Shown piece by piece: positions 44,263 through 56,900 of a stretch of 64,000 nt of DNA; position 1 is the stretch's first letter; each line of letters starts with the position of its first letter. The position numbers and the translations under genes are program-made. Source of the DNA: Sphingomonas sp. CROZ-RG-20F-R02-07 (GTDB lineage Bacteria > Pseudomonadota > Alphaproteobacteria > Sphingomonadales > Sphingomonadaceae); contig NZ_JAKNQJ010000003.1 of NCBI RefSeq assembly GCF_022662335.1, forward strand, positions 124,001 through 188,000, in the 5' to 3' direction. The notes beneath the pieces were generated by a model, which was not told the origin of the DNA, ran no database searches, and was given only the letters and a program-made list of their open reading frames with translations.

Positions 44263-45390
44263 TCACGCGGTCAGCCGGGGGTTCACCACCCGGCCGTCCT
44301 TCGTCAAGCGCACGCCGGCCACGATCTCGTCCGCGTCGAGCAGCACCGGCCGCCCCGCATCCTTGTCCCAGAAGGCGCCGAGGAAATTGAACAGGTTGCG
44401 CGCGTACAGGGCCGACGCGTCGGCAGCGAGGCGGCCCGCCACGTTGCGGTGGCCGACGATCGTCACGCCGCCCACGCGCACCACCTCGCCCGCGACCGAA
44501 CCTTCGACATTGCCGCCCTGCTCGACCGCGAGATCGACGATCACGCTGCCCGCGCGCATGCTCGCCACCTGCGCCGCCGAGATCAGCCGCGGCGCTGCAC
44601 GGCCGGGGATCAGCGCGGTGGTGATGACGATATCCTGTTTGGCGATGTGCCCGGAGACGAGCGCGGCCTGCGCGGCCTGATATTCGGGGCTCATCTCGCC
44701 GGCATAGCCGCCCGATCCCTCGCCCTCGATCCCGCGCACGTCCTCGACGAAGACGGGCTTGGCGCCGAGGCTCTGGATCTGCTCGCGCGTCGCCGAGCGC
44801 ACGTCGGTGGCCGAGACCTGCGCGCCCAGCCGCCGTGCGGTGGCGATCGCCTGCAACCCGGCGACGCCCACCCCCATCACGAACACGCGCGCGGCGGACA
44901 CCGTGCCCGCCGCCGTCATCATCATCGGAAAGGCGCGGCCATATTCGGCGGCGGCATCGAGCACCGCCTTGTACCCCGCCAGGTTCGACTGCGAACTAAG
45001 GATGTCCATCGACTGCGCGCGGGTGATCCGCGGCATGAACTCCATCGCCAGCGCCTCATATCCCGCCGCGGCATAGGCATCGACCCGCGCCCGCTGGCCG
45101 AAGGGATCGAGCGCCGCCACGATCAGCGCGCCGGGGCCCGCGCCCGCCAGCGTCTCGGGCGCGGGCCCCTGCACGCCCAGCACGATATCCGCGCCCGCCA
45201 GCGTCGCGGCACGGTCGCCGATCGCGGCACCCGCCTGCGCATAGGCGTCGTCGGCGATCGCGGCGCGGGTGCCGGCGCCCGCTTCCACCGCCACGCTCGC
45301 GCCCAGCGCGATGAACTTCTTCACCGTTTCGGGCGTGGCGGCCACCCGCGTCTCGCCGTCCGCCCGTTCGGTGAGGACGGCGATCCGCAT
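44263..45390 (-). CDS. pntAA: NAD(P) transhydrogenase subunit alpha, NAD-binding part
   Basis: A 375-residue soluble domain I subunit that binds NAD(H). RVFVMGVGVAGLQAIATARRLG (VMGVGVAGLQAIATA as the Rossmann loop) and SQSNLAGYKAVLDA are family signatures. It lies 2 nt after the oxidase subunit IV gene (TGAGATG), so it is part of that operon. Confidence 0.96.
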   Translation of the reverse strand: MRIAVLTERADGETRVAATPETVKKFIALGASVAVEAGAGTRAAIADDAYAQAGAAIGDRAATLAGADIVLGVQGPAPETLAGAGPGALIVAALDPFGQRARVDAYAAAGYEALAMEFMPRITRAQSMDILSSQSNLAGYKAVLDAAAEYGRAFPMMMTAAGTVSAARVFVMGVGVAGLQAIATARRLGAQVSATDVRSATREQIQSLGAKPVFVEDVRGIEGEGSGGYAGEMSPEYQAAQAALVSGHIAKQDIVITTALIPGRAAPRLISAAQVASMRAGSVIVDLAVEQGGNVEGSVAGEVVRVGGVTIVGHRNVAGRLAADASALYARNLFNFLGAFWDKDAGRPVLLDADEIVAGVRLTKDGRVVNPRLTA

Positions 45391-45391
45391 C

Positions 45392-45517
45392 TCAGCGCGC
45401 GATGATGAGGATGACGGCGATGGCGATCGCCGCCACCGCGACCGTGCCCCATTTCAGCATCGCGGTCACGCTGACATAGGTGGCCTCGTGCGCCTTCAGA
45501 TCGCCGTCACTCGCCAT
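45392..45517 (-). CDS. aa3-type cytochrome c oxidase subunit IV-like protein
   Basis: A 41-residue single-helix protein (MASDGDLKAHEATYVSVT, then a hydrophobic helix and a final IIAR), matching the small subunit IV of alphaproteobacterial aa3 oxidase. It is the first gene of the pnt operon, a placement I recall from other sphingomonads. It is too short for most gene callers. Confidence 0.82.
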   Translation of the reverse strand: MASDGDLKAHEATYVSVTAMLKWGTVAVAAIAIAVILIIAR

Positions 45518-45668
45518 GCGTCGTCCCCGATCCGGTGTCTCTCCGCCATACCCTAGCCACCCATGCTCTTCCCCTCAAGCCCCCAACCCCGCGCCGGCCG
45601 GCGCACGCTTAAGCCCGCCTTTACCCGCATGGCGCTAAGGGCGGGCGGACGAAGCCGGGGATGGATGG

Positions 45669-47084
<1,416 letters not shown>

Positions 47085-47100
47085 GCGGCCGGCGAACCGC

Positions 47101-47985
47101 TCACCACAACACGCCCTTCACCGGCGTCAGCGGCGCGGGCGCGGTGTCGCCGATCGCCTGGAGCAGATCGATCTCGATCGTGCGGCACATCGCGGCGAGC
47201 GGCACGTCGTGCACCGTATCGGCGAACGGATCGACCAGATCGTCGCCGATCTTCAGCACCGCCAGGAACATCAGCCCCGCGACCGTCGACCCGACCGGAG
47301 TGGCGAACCCCAGCGTCTCGACCAGCCCGATCGGCAGCAGCATGCAGAACAGCCGGGTGAACAGATCGGGGAAGAACCGGTATTGGTTGGGCAGCGGCGT
47401 GTTCTTGATCCGCTCCATCCCCCCCTGCGCATTGGCGATGTCGACCAGGATGCGCTCGAACGCCTCCTGCTGGATGGTGTCGATCCAGCCCCGGCGGCGC
47501 GCCTCGTCGATCCGCCGTCCGGTGCCGTCGAGGATGCCGTTGGCGATATTGGCGCGGGCGAGCGCGGGCGCCGCCTCGTCGGGCGAGAGGAACCGCAGCA
47601 CCTCGGGCTCGACCGGCTGGCGGCGCAGCTGGCAGCGCAGCGCGTTCACATAGGCGATATGGCGGAGCACGAGGCTGCGTTTCAGGTCGTGCCCGTCAGG
47701 CTCGGGCAACTGGTTGCGCGTGATCCGCGCCAGGCTGCGCGAGGCGTTGATCATCGCGCCCCACAGCACCCGCCCCTCCCACCAGCGCTGATAGGCCGAA
47801 TTGTCGCGAAAGCCGAGGAACAGCGCGAGCGCGGTGCCGAACAGCGGCAGCGGCAGCGACGGCGCGTGGAACGGCAGCACATAATAGGTGACGGTGACGA
47901 TCACGTCCCACACGAACAGGATCGACAAGGGCCGCCACAGCTCGCTGACGATCTGGCGGAAACGGGGGGTGGCTTCGACGATCAT
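47101..47985 (-). CDS. Bestrophin-family anion channel-like protein
   Basis: A 294-residue membrane protein of the bestrophin/UPF0187 family. RFRQIVSELWRPL near the start, LFLGFRDNSAYQRWWEGR with the typical SAYDRWWE-like run, and the closing DPFADTVHDVPLAAMCRTIE are family marks. Bacterial members are ion channels, some sodium-selective. GAGG lies before ATG 47985. It converges on the sigma-54 regulator. Confidence 0.9.
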   Translation of the reverse strand: MIVEATPRFRQIVSELWRPLSILFVWDVIVTVTYYVLPFHAPSLPLPLFGTALALFLGFRDNSAYQRWWEGRVLWGAMINASRSLARITRNQLPEPDGHDLKRSLVLRHIAYVNALRCQLRRQPVEPEVLRFLSPDEAAPALARANIANGILDGTGRRIDEARRRGWIDTIQQEAFERILVDIANAQGGMERIKNTPLPNQYRFFPDLFTRLFCMLLPIGLVETLGFATPVGSTVAGLMFLAVLKIGDDLVDPFADTVHDVPLAAMCRTIEIDLLQAIGDTAPAPLTPVKGVLW

Positions 47986-48153
47986 GCCGCCTCGAAGCAT
48001 GGCCGGGATGGACGGGCAAGGGCCGATGCGGCCGAACGCACGCGCATCGCGGCGATGGGCGGCGCCGATCGCCCCGATCGCCGTCGCCCGGGCGCACTAA
48101 CCGGATGTTGAGGATGAGGCTTTACCCTCTCCGTTCATGCCAGGGGGACGAAC

Positions 48154-48696
48154 GTGCCGGCAGGGTTGACGATCGGCGTGAAGCCGCGAGAGCCAAGGAC
48201 GAAGGTGCTGGTGCCGTGCCGCCTGAAGAGCGGCCGCGGCTGGTCCGATGCGTGCATCCACAATATCTCGTCGCGCGGCCTGCTGATCGGGCTGGACGAT
48301 GCGCCGGAGAACGGCAGCTATGTCGATATCCGCCGCGGCACGCTGGTGATCGTGGGCCGCGTCGTCTGGAGCAGGCAGGGCTTCATCGGCATCCGCACGC
48401 AGGACAAGGTGAGCGTGGCCGCCGTGGTGAACGAGCCGCGCGTGGGCCGACCGGGCGCGCCGGCCGCGCCGGCCGGCAACGCCCCCGCACCCGACCGGCG
48501 CGCGCACGACCGCCTGTCCGCGCAAGGACGCATTGGCCGTCGGGTGGAGCGCAACCGCCAGCGCGCGACGGTGTTGCAGTTCGGCGCGATCTCGCTCGGC
48601 GGGGTGGCTGTCGCGATCTTCGCGGCGATCGAGGTGCGCGCCGTGCTGGCCGCGCCGCTGGCGGCGATCGGCACGGCACTGGGCAGCGCGAACTAG
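48154..48696 (+). CDS. PilZ-domain membrane protein
   Basis: A 180-residue protein with a PilZ domain over residues 10-95: the RxxxR motif (REPRTK with following R) and the NISSRGLLIG turn that corresponds to D/NxSxxG. A Pro/Ala-rich linker and a C-terminal hydrophobic helix (FGAISLGGVAVAIFAAIEV) follow. It probably binds cyclic di-GMP, though the second arginine of RxxxR should be checked. GTG 48154 has GGGGG upstream. Confidence 0.82.
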   Translation: MPAGLTIGVKPREPRTKVLVPCRLKSGRGWSDACIHNISSRGLLIGLDDAPENGSYVDIRRGTLVIVGRVVWSRQGFIGIRTQDKVSVAAVVNEPRVGRPGAPAAPAGNAPAPDRRAHDRLSAQGRIGRRVERNRQRATVLQFGAISLGGVAVAIFAAIEVRAVLAAPLAAIGTALGSAN

Positions 48697-48718
48697 AATT
48701 TGATGACGTGACTTGAAT

Positions 48719-48806
48719 CCGTTCGCCCTGAGCTTGTCGAAGGGCCTGTCCAGAATGCGAAAGCGCGAGCGCGGAAAGCGTGCTTCGACAAGCTCAGCAC
48801 GAACGG
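48719..48806. repeat. 88-nt palindromic repeat, copy 2
   Basis: The second copy of the element at 42238-42325, 83 of 88 bases identical, with the same orientation and arms (CCGTTCGCCCTGAGCTTGTC and the near reverse complement ending AACGG). It sits between the PilZ gene and folP. The centre carries the run GCGCGAGCGCGGAAAGCG, conserved in both. Confidence 0.9.
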
Positions 48807-48852
48807 ATTTTTTCGCGATCCCATCAAGCCAACGTCAGCCCGCTCCAGCCCC

Positions 48853-49917
48853 TCACCCCACCAGCGCACGGTCGCGCAGGCCGCGCCAGACGCGCAGCGC
48901 CTGCACCGTCTCGGCGACGTCGTGGACGCGCAGCAACTGGACGCCCGCCTCCGCCCCCTTCAGCGCCAGCGCCAGGCTGCCGCCCAGCCGGCGTTCGACG
49001 GGCGCCTCGTTGTCGAGCGCGCCGACCAGCCGCTTGCGGCTCGCCCCCAGCATCAGCGCGCAGCCGAGCCCGTGGAACACCGCAAGGCCATTCAGCAGCG
49101 CGAGATTGTCCTGGAGCGACTTGCCGAAGCCGATGCCCGGATCGACCAGGATGCGCGATCGGGGAATGCCCGCCGCCTCGACCGCGGCGATCCGCGCCGC
49201 CAGCCAGTCGAACACCGCGCCCACCACGTCGCCATAGGCCACCCGGCCATGGCCGCCCTTTTCGGGATCGGGCGAATGCATCAGCACGACCGGGCAGCCC
49301 GCCTTGGCCACCACCTCCAGCGCGCGATCGTCCCACAACAGCGCCGACACGTCGTTGACGATCGCCGCGCCCGCCGCCAGCGCCGCCTCCATCACCCCCG
49401 CCTTGCGGGTGTCGATCGAAACCGGCGTGCCGCTCGCCGCCAGCCGTTCGATCACGGGCACGACACGCTGGGTCTCGTCGCCCTCCCACACCATCGCCGC
49501 GCCAGGCCGGGTCGATTCGCCGCCCACGTCGATCAGCGCCGCGCCCGCGACCGCCATGTCGACTCCCGCCGCGGCAGCGGCGGCCGGATCGCCGCCATGT
49601 TTCGCACCGTCCGAGAAACTGTCCGGCGTGACGTTCAGGATGCCCGCCACCAGCGGCTGATCGAGCCGCAGCGTCCGCGCGCCGAGCGTCAGCGGCGCAC
49701 GCGGCGCGGTGATCGCGGCGTGGAGTGCCGCCGCCCGCTCATGGCCGAGCGCGAGCGTGCGTTCGAATTCGGCGATCGGAACGGTGGTGCGCCCGCCGTC
49801 GGCGTGCACGTCATAGGCCGCGAACCAGCTCATCCCGCCAGCCAGCCGCGCGACCGTGCCGTCGCGACCGATGGGCGAATCCACGAACTGGACGGGGCGG
49901 AGGTGGAACGGGGTCAT
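48853..49917 (-). CDS. folP: Dihydropteroate synthase
   Basis: A 354-residue enzyme that joins p-aminobenzoate to the pterin pyrophosphate in folate synthesis; it is the sulfonamide target. Motifs: ILNVTPDSFSDG (about residues 93-104), GGESTRPGA and the SRILVDPGIGFGKS stretch. It carries an N-terminal extension of about 80 residues over the E. coli enzyme, common in alphaproteobacteria. A repeat follows upstream of its start. Confidence 0.95.
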   Translation of the reverse strand: MTPFHLRPVQFVDSPIGRDGTVARLAGGMSWFAAYDVHADGGRTTVPIAEFERTLALGHERAAALHAAITAPRAPLTLGARTLRLDQPLVAGILNVTPDSFSDGAKHGGDPAAAAAAGVDMAVAGAALIDVGGESTRPGAAMVWEGDETQRVVPVIERLAASGTPVSIDTRKAGVMEAALAAGAAIVNDVSALLWDDRALEVVAKAGCPVVLMHSPDPEKGGHGRVAYGDVVGAVFDWLAARIAAVEAAGIPRSRILVDPGIGFGKSLQDNLALLNGLAVFHGLGCALMLGASRKRLVGALDNEAPVERRLGGSLALALKGAEAGVQLLRVHDVAETVQALRVWRGLRDRALVG

Positions 49918-49927
49918 CTAAGGCTGC

Positions 49928-50036
49928 CGTTCCCCGGCAAAGGCCGGGGTGCAGTTGGAAAGGGCTTCGTGACTATGCGCAACGCCGATCACCTGCGTCC
50001 CCCCAATACTGGGCCCCGGCCTTCGCCGGGGAACGG
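49928..50036. repeat. REP-like palindromic element between folP and ccrM
   Basis: The left arm GTTCCCCGGCAAAGGCCGGG and right arm CCCCGGCCTTCGCCGGGGAA are near reverse complements and each is itself a hairpin. The same arms occur at 62812-62920 inside a coding gene. It fills most of the 133-nt spacer. Confidence 0.85.
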
Positions 50037-50050
50037 AGGCGTCTCGCCGC

Positions 50051-51196
<1,146 letters not shown>

Positions 51197-51335
51197 CTAA
51201 TTCGCCGGCCATTCCTGCGGACGGGGCGGAATCCGTCAAGCCTTGATTGCCGGCGCGGCACCGGCGGCGAGCGGCGCGCTACCGTGCCGATGACCCGATC
51301 GCGGCCAGATATGGAGTCTGGCGATCCCTGCGGAC

Positions 51336-52004
51336 TCAAGCGCTGGTGGTGTGGCCGAAAAGACTCGGGGGCCCGGATTCGCGCATCCGGTACGCCGCGG
51401 CGACCGGCGCGAAGCTGCGGCGGTGCAGCGGGGTCGGCCCATGTTCGGCCAGCGCGCGCAGATGCGCAGCACAACCATAGCCCTTGTTCGACGCCCAGCC
51501 ATAATGCGGATGCGCCTCGGCATGCGCCAGCATGATCGTGTCGCGGGTGTGCTTGGCGACGATCGAGGCCGCGGCGATCGACAGCGAATGCGAATCGCCC
51601 TTCACGATCGGCGTTGCGGCATAGCCCCATCGCGGCAGCCGGTTGCCGTCGACCAGCACATGGCCCGGCGCCTGGCCGCCCTCGCGGGCCAGCGCCTCGA
51701 CCGCGAGCGTCATCGCCTTCATCGTCGCCCAGTGGATGTTGAGCGTGTCGATCTCGTCCGCCTCGACGATGCCGATGCCGACCACCGCACAGGCCATCAG
51801 CCGCCCGTGCAGCCGCGCGCGGGTGGCGGCGGAGAGCGTCTTGGAATCGTCGATCCCGCGCGGCACGCCCCTGGCCGGCAGGATCACGGCGGCGGCCACC
51901 ACCGGCCCCGCCAGCGGCCCGCGGCCCGCTTCGTCCACCCCCACGACGGGGGCGAGGCAGAGCTTTTCGTGTTTGAGGCTTGGGCGGGTGGGTTTTTGAG
52001 TCAT
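51336..52004 (-). CDS. rnhB: Ribonuclease HII
   Basis: A 222-residue enzyme that cleaves RNA in RNA-DNA hybrids. The catalytic acidic residues appear in VGVDEAGRGPLAG (Asp 24, Glu 25), in VLVDGNRLP and in the later Asp-containing THARDT-like region. It is upstream of ccrM in the same direction with a 148-nt spacer that shows no gene. Confidence 0.95.
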   Translation of the reverse strand: MTQKPTRPSLKHEKLCLAPVVGVDEAGRGPLAGPVVAAAVILPARGVPRGIDDSKTLSAATRARLHGRLMACAVVGIGIVEADEIDTLNIHWATMKAMTLAVEALAREGGQAPGHVLVDGNRLPRWGYAATPIVKGDSHSLSIAAASIVAKHTRDTIMLAHAEAHPHYGWASNKGYGCAAHLRALAEHGPTPLHRRSFAPVAAAYRMRESGPPSLFGHTTSA

Positions 52005-52032
52005 CGGGAGAGGCTTGGCCTGGAAGAGGAGG

Positions 52033-52159
52033 TTTCGCGCAAAGACGCGAAGACGCCAAGAGGGATCGTGCGCGGCAGCGCACCCGCGCCATCACCCATC
52101 GATGAAGAAAGCGCCGCAGGCGCGGCCGGGCAGGACACCTTCGCGTCTTCGCGTCAACC
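52033..52159. repeat. Imperfect inverted repeat in the rnhB-thiD spacer
   Basis: TTCGCGCAAAGACGCGAAGA (from 52033) and CTTCGCGTCTTCGCGTCAAC (to about 52158) are partly complementary arms about 80 nt apart. It looks like a third spacer-repeat family, seen once here, in the 202-nt gap that otherwise holds nothing recognisable. Confidence 0.6.
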
Positions 52160-52206
52160 ACCCTCTTTCGGCATGTTTCGCACGCCGCCGCAGCGGTCGA
52201 GCCGGA

Positions 52207-52971
52207 TCAGTCATCATACGGCACCCGCCCCATCGCGTGCCCCATCGGCCCGTGCCCCGCGCCGAGGCCGGGCGCGTGCGCCAGCGCGGCGCGGACGAAA
52301 CCGATCGCGCGCTCCACGGCGGCGGCCAGCGGCATGCCCTGCGCCAACCCGGTCGCGATCCCGCTCGCCAGCGTGCAGCCGGTGCCATGGGTGTGGCGCG
52401 TCGCGATCCGCGCATGGGTCCAGCGGCTTTGCGTGCCGTCGGCGGCGATCAGCCGGTCCTCGACCCGGTCGCCCGCGCCATGCCCCCCCTTCACGAGCAC
52501 CGCGCCGCCCTGCGCCCGGACCGCATCCTCGCCGCCCAGCGCCGCCAGTTCGGGCAGATTGGGCGTCGTCACCGTCGCCCGCCGCATCAGCCGTCCGAAG
52601 GCGGCGATCGTCGCGGCGTCGGCCAGCGTCGCGCCGCTCGTCGCGATCATCACCGGATCGAAGACCACCGGCACCCCGGCCATGGTGCCGAGCCAGTCCG
52701 CCACCGCATGCGCGGTGGCCGCCGAGCCGATCATGCCGATCTTCACCGCATCCACGCCGATATCATCCGCCACCGAGCGGATCTGCGCGATCACCATCTT
52801 GGCCGGCACCGGCATCGCCGCCTGCACGCCCTGCGTGTTCTGCGCGGTGATCGCCGTCACCGCGGTCATCGCATGGCCGCCGAGCATCGTGATCGTCCTG
52901 ATATCGGCCTGGATCCCCGCCCCGCCGCCGCTGTCCGATCCGGCGATCGCCAGCACGCGCGCGATCGTCAT
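52207..52971 (-). CDS. thiD: Hydroxymethylpyrimidine/phosphomethylpyrimidine kinase
   Basis: A 254-residue ribokinase-fold kinase that makes HMP-PP for thiamine synthesis. IAGSDSGGGAGIQADI at the start and HTHGTGCTLASGIA with the catalytic Asp-region near the end are diagnostic. ATG 52971 overlaps the stop of the DUF1272 gene (ATGA). No thiamine riboswitch was recognised before the operon. Confidence 0.95.
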   Translation of the reverse strand: MTIARVLAIAGSDSGGGAGIQADIRTITMLGGHAMTAVTAITAQNTQGVQAAMPVPAKMVIAQIRSVADDIGVDAVKIGMIGSAATAHAVADWLGTMAGVPVVFDPVMIATSGATLADAATIAAFGRLMRRATVTTPNLPELAALGGEDAVRAQGGAVLVKGGHGAGDRVEDRLIAADGTQSRWTHARIATRHTHGTGCTLASGIATGLAQGMPLAAAVERAIGFVRAALAHAPGLGAGHGPMGHAMGRVPYDD

Positions 52972-53192
52972 CCCGGATATTGCCGCCGGGTCGAGGCCGG
53001 ATGGTCCTTCAGCGCCTTGCCGGTGCGCGTCGGCCGGTCGAGCAGCTCGCCGCCGCAATTGGGGCAACGCTCGTCCAGCGCATCGGCGCATTCCGCGCAG
53101 AAGGTGCATTCGAGCGAACAGACGAACGCACCCCCCGCATCCGCCGGCAGATCCGCGCCGCAGCGCGCGCAATCGGGGTGCATGGCGAGCAT
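52968..53192 (-). CDS. DUF1272 zinc-ribbon protein
   Basis: A 74-residue protein with four CxxC-type pairs: CARCG, CSLECTFCAEC and CPNCGG, consistent with one or two zinc sites. Function unknown; the family is widespread. Its ATG overlaps the glmM stop (TGATG) and its stop overlaps thiD (ATGA), so it is coupled to both. Confidence 0.85.
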   Translation of the reverse strand: MLAMHPDCARCGADLPADAGGAFVCSLECTFCAECADALDERCPNCGGELLDRPTRTGKALKDHPASTRRQYPG

Positions 53193-54532
53193 CAGGCCGC
53201 CGCCGCCTTCACCGCGTCGCAGATCCGGTCGACCACGCGCTCGACCTGCTGCGAATCGTCGCCCTCCGCCATCACCCGGATCACCGGCTCGGTGCCCGAA
53301 GGCCGGATCACCAGCCGACCACGCCCCGCGAGCTCCGCCTCGGCCTCCGCGATCACCGCCTTCACGCTGTCGGCCTCCAGCGGCTTGCCGCCGGCGAAGC
53401 GCACGTTCTTCAGCAATTGCGGCAGCGGCTCGAACCGGTGCAGCACCGCGCTCGCCGGGGCGCCCGCGCGGCGCACCTCGGCCAGCACCTGAAGCGCGGC
53501 GACCAGCCCGTCGCCGGTGGTGGCGTAATCGGCGAGGATGATATGGCCCGACTGTTCGCCGCCCACATTGTACCCGCGCGCGCGCATCGCCTCCAGCACG
53601 TGCCGGTCGCCCACGCTGGTGCGGATCAGCCCCAGGCCCTGCGCCGCCAGATGCCGTTCGAGCCCCAGATTGGACATCACGGTCGCCACCACGCCGCCGC
53701 CCGCCAGCTTGCCCTGCCGCGCCCAGCCGGCCGCGATCGTCGCCATCAGCTGGTCGCCGTCGACCACCTTGCCCTTTTCGTCGACCACGATCAGCCGGTC
53801 GGCATCGCCGTCGAGCGCGATGCCGATATCGGCGCCGCTCGCGACCACCGTCTCCGACAGCGTCTGCGGCGCGGTGGAGCCGACGCCGTCGTTGATGTTG
53901 GTGCCGTCGGGCGTCACCCCGATCGCGATCACGTCCGCGCCCAGCTCCCACAGAGCGGAGGGCGCGACCTTGTACGCCGCGCCGTTCGCGCAATCGATCA
54001 CCACGCGCATCCCGTCGAGCCGCAGGTCGCGGGGAAAGGTGGCCTTGGCCGAGTTGATGTAGCGGCCCTGCGCATCGTCGATCCGGCGCGCGCGGCCGAT
54101 ATGGTCGGCGGCCGCGAGCGGAATGTCGCCGTCGATCAGCGCCTCGATCGCCGCCTCCGCATCGTCGCTGAGCTTGTAGCCGTCGGGGCCGAACAATTTG
54201 ATGCCGTTGTCGGCGAACGGATTGTGGCTGGCCGAGATCATCACGCCGATATCGGCGCGCATCGACTGGGTGAGCATGGCCACGCCGGGCGTCGGCATCG
54301 GCCCGACCATCACCACGTCCATGCCCACGCTGGTGAAGCCCGCCACCAATGCCGATTCGAGCATATAGCCCGACAGCCGCGTGTCCTTGCCGATCAGCAC
54401 GCGGTGGCGGTGATCGCCGCGCAGGAAATAGGTGCCGGCCGCCATCCCCACCTTCATCGCCATCGCCGCGGTCATCGCACCCGCATTGGTGAGGCCGCGA
54501 ATCCCATCGGTGCCGAAATATTTTCTTGCCAT
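53192..54532 (-). CDS. glmM: Phosphoglucosamine mutase
   Basis: A 446-residue enzyme converting glucosamine-6-phosphate to glucosamine-1-phosphate for peptidoglycan and LPS. The phosphoserine is Ser 102 in ISASHNP, the metal loop is DGDADR, and the sugar loop GEQSGH and C-terminal [10 protein letters not shown] follow. FGTDGIRG starts the protein as usual. First gene of a run with the DUF1272 gene and thiD. Confidence 0.97.
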   Translation of the reverse strand: MARKYFGTDGIRGLTNAGAMTAAMAMKVGMAAGTYFLRGDHRHRVLIGKDTRLSGYMLESALVAGFTSVGMDVVMVGPMPTPGVAMLTQSMRADIGVMISASHNPFADNGIKLFGPDGYKLSDDAEAAIEALIDGDIPLAAADHIGRARRIDDAQGRYINSAKATFPRDLRLDGMRVVIDCANGAAYKVAPSALWELGADVIAIGVTPDGTNINDGVGSTAPQTLSETVVASGADIGIALDGDADRLIVVDEKGKVVDGDQLMATIAAGWARQGKLAGGGVVATVMSNLGLERHLAAQGLGLIRTSVGDRHVLEAMRARGYNVGGEQSGHIILADYATTGDGLVAALQVLAEVRRAGAPASAVLHRFEPLPQLLKNVRFAGGKPLEADSVKAVIAEAEAELAGRGRLVIRPSGTEPVIRVMAEGDDSQQVERVVDRICDAVKAAAA

Positions 54533-54648
54533 GCCTGCCGCCGTCCGTTCCGCTAGAGCCGTACGCCAACCGCTCTAATGCATCGGCGGGCGGCGGGGCC
54601 ACCCCCTGCCGCACGCCGCATGTCTGCCCAACCCGTTCGAAAGTCCCC

Positions 54649-55893
54649 ATGTCGCAGGCGACCCGGATCCTTCTCTCGCTCGTCGCCGGCCTGATCGGCG
54701 GAATCGCGCTCGCCGCCTTCGCGCCCGCCCTGGTCGATCCGGCCGCCAGCGTCGCCCAGCCGATCGGCACCGCATGGCTGAACGCGCTGCAGATGACGAT
54801 CGTGCCGCTGGTGGTGGCGCTGCTCATCACCGGCGTCGCGGCCACCGCCGAGGCGGCGCAGGCGGGGCGGCTCGCCGCGCGCGCGATCGCGCTCTACGTC
54901 GCGCTGCTGGTCGCCTCGGCCACCGCGGCGGCGGTGCTGACGCCGCTCTTCCTGCGCATCGTGCCGATCCCCGCCGCCTCCGCCGCCAGCCTGCGCGCCG
55001 CGCTGGTGGGGCACGAGACCGTCGCCAAGGCGCCGCCGCTCGGCCAGTTCCTCGCCGGCATCATCCCCGCCAACATCGTGAAGGCAGCAGCGGAAAACGC
55101 GTTCCTGTCGCTCATCATCTTCGCGCTCGTCTTCGCCTTTGCGATGACTCGGATCGCGCCCGAGGGCCGCGCGCTGCTCACCGCCTTCTTCACCGCGGTG
55201 CGCGATGCGATGCTCGTCGTGATCGAATGGATCCTGTGGATCGCGCCGGTCGGCGTGTTCGCGCTGGCGCTCGTCGTCGGCGCGCGCGCGGGCACCGGCG
55301 CGTTCGGTGCGCTCGTCCATTACATCGCGATCGTCGCGGGCGTCGGCGCGGTGGTGTCGCTCGCCGCCTATCCGCTGGCGGTGATCGGCGGCCGCACCGG
55401 GCTTGGCGCCTATACCCGCGCGGTGTTGCCAAGCCAGGCGGTCGCGATCAGCACGCAATCCTCGATCGCGACGCTGCCGGCGATGATCGAGGGCGCGAGC
55501 GCGCTGGGCGTGCCGGTCGCCACCTCGGGCGTCACGCTGCCGCTGGCGGTGGCGATCTTCCGCGCGACCGGGCCGGCGATGAACCTGGCTGTGGCGATCT
55601 ACGTCGCCACCTGGTTCGGCGTGACACTCACGCCCGCCGTGCTCGCGGTCGGGATCGTGGTGGCGACGCTTACCTCGCTCGGCTCGGTCAGCCTGCCCGG
55701 CACGATCAGCTATGTCAGCGCGATCGCACCGATCGCCTCGGCGCTGGGCGCGCCGGTTGCGCCGCTCGGCCTGCTCGTCGCGGTGGAGACCATCCCCGAC
55801 ATCGTCCGCACGCTCGGCAACGTGATGATGGACCTTGCCGCCACCTTGGCCGTTTCCGCTCTTAGCGCCCGGCCGACCGACGACCGGGGCTGA
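54649..55893 (+). CDS. Dicarboxylate/amino acid:cation symporter (DAACS family)
   Basis: A 414-residue inner-membrane carrier of the GltP/DctA type. The serine-rich hairpin [12 protein letters not shown] and the substrate-binding motif region [11 protein letters not shown] are present. Substrate (glutamate, aspartate or a C4-dicarboxylate) cannot be decided. ATG 54649 is taken as start since the preceding in-frame codons are unlike a membrane protein N-terminus. Divergent from glmM. Confidence 0.9.
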   Translation: MSQATRILLSLVAGLIGGIALAAFAPALVDPAASVAQPIGTAWLNALQMTIVPLVVALLITGVAATAEAAQAGRLAARAIALYVALLVASATAAAVLTPLFLRIVPIPAASAASLRAALVGHETVAKAPPLGQFLAGIIPANIVKAAAENAFLSLIIFALVFAFAMTRIAPEGRALLTAFFTAVRDAMLVVIEWILWIAPVGVFALALVVGARAGTGAFGALVHYIAIVAGVGAVVSLAAYPLAVIGGRTGLGAYTRAVLPSQAVAISTQSSIATLPAMIEGASALGVPVATSGVTLPLAVAIFRATGPAMNLAVAIYVATWFGVTLTPAVLAVGIVVATLTSLGSVSLPGTISYVSAIAPIASALGAPVAPLGLLVAVETIPDIVRTLGNVMMDLAATLAVSALSARPTDDRG

Positions 55894-55909
55894 CCACGGA
55901 GACCTCCTG

Positions 55910-56899
55910 ATGAAACAGCGCACCTTGGGCGACGGCCTCGTCGTCTCCGCGCTCGGCCTTGGCTGCATGCCGATGGTGGGCGACGGCATGTACGGCGCGG
56001 CGGACGAGGGCGAGAGCATCGCCACCATCCACCGCGCGATCGACCTGGGCGTCACGCTTTTCGACACCGCCGAGATCTATGGCCCGCACACCAACGAGGC
56101 GCTGCTCGGCCGCGCCATCAAGGGCAAGCGCGACGGATTGGTGATCGCCACCAAATTCGGCTTCCGGATCGAAGACGGCAAGCGCGGCCAGGGGCTGAAC
56201 AGCACGCCCGAAAACGTGCGCGCAGCGTGCGAGGGATCGCTGAAGCGGCTCGGCATCGACACGATCGACCTGTTCTACCAGCACCGCGTCGATCCCGACG
56301 TGCCGATCGAGGAGACGGTGGGCGCGATGGCCGATCTGGTGAAGGCGGGCAAGGTGCGCCATCTGGGCCTGTCGGAGCCCGGCATCGAATCGATGCGCCG
56401 CGCCGCCGCGGTCCACCCGATCGCCGCGCTCCAGAACGAATATTCGCTGTGGGAGCGCGATCTGGAGACCGAGATCCTGCCGCTCGCCCGGGCGCTCGGC
56501 ATCGGGCTCGTGCCCTATAGCCCGCTCGGCCGCGGCTTCCTGACCGGGCAGGCGCAGCGGCCGGAGACCCTGGGCCCGGACGATTTCCGCCGCAACGATC
56601 CGCGCTACGCGCCCGAGAATTTCGACCGCAACATGGAAATGGTCGCCGTGGTGAAGCGGATCGCCGACGCGCACGGCGTCAGCGCGGCGCAGGTGGCGCT
56701 CGCCTGGCTGCTGGCGCAAGGGCCCGATGTGGTGCCGATCCCCGGCTCCAAGCGGCGCGCCACGCTGGAGGACAGCATGGCCGCGCCCGATCTCGCGCTC
56801 ACCGCCGACGATCTCGCCGCGCTCGACGCCGCCGCCCCGCGCGGCGGCACGGCGGGGCCGCGCTATGGCGAGGCGATGATGGCGATGGTCCGCCGCTGA
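55910..56899 (+). CDS. Aldo/keto reductase
   Basis: A 329-residue NADPH-dependent oxidoreductase of the YajO/IolS kind. Catalytic residues appear as DTAEIYG (Asp, Tyr), the Lys in ATKFGF, and a His in FYQHRVDP. The C-terminal cofactor-binding [14 protein letters not shown] is typical. Substrate unknown. It follows the symporter by 16 nt. Confidence 0.92.
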   Translation: MKQRTLGDGLVVSALGLGCMPMVGDGMYGAADEGESIATIHRAIDLGVTLFDTAEIYGPHTNEALLGRAIKGKRDGLVIATKFGFRIEDGKRGQGLNSTPENVRAACEGSLKRLGIDTIDLFYQHRVDPDVPIEETVGAMADLVKAGKVRHLGLSEPGIESMRRAAAVHPIAALQNEYSLWERDLETEILPLARALGIGLVPYSPLGRGFLTGQAQRPETLGPDDFRRNDPRYAPENFDRNMEMVAVVKRIADAHGVSAAQVALAWLLAQGPDVVPIPGSKRRATLEDSMAAPDLALTADDLAALDAAAPRGGTAGPRYGEAMMAMVRR

Positions 56900-56900
56900 A

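Noticed and set aside
48713..49237. 174-codon plus-strand frame starting MNPFALSLSKG
   Set aside because: It begins in the palindromic repeat and runs antisense through folP; no independent support.
52972..54648. Thiamine (TPP) riboswitch before the thiD operon
   Set aside because: No TPP-fold conserved segments could be found; thiD is translationally coupled to the genes before it.
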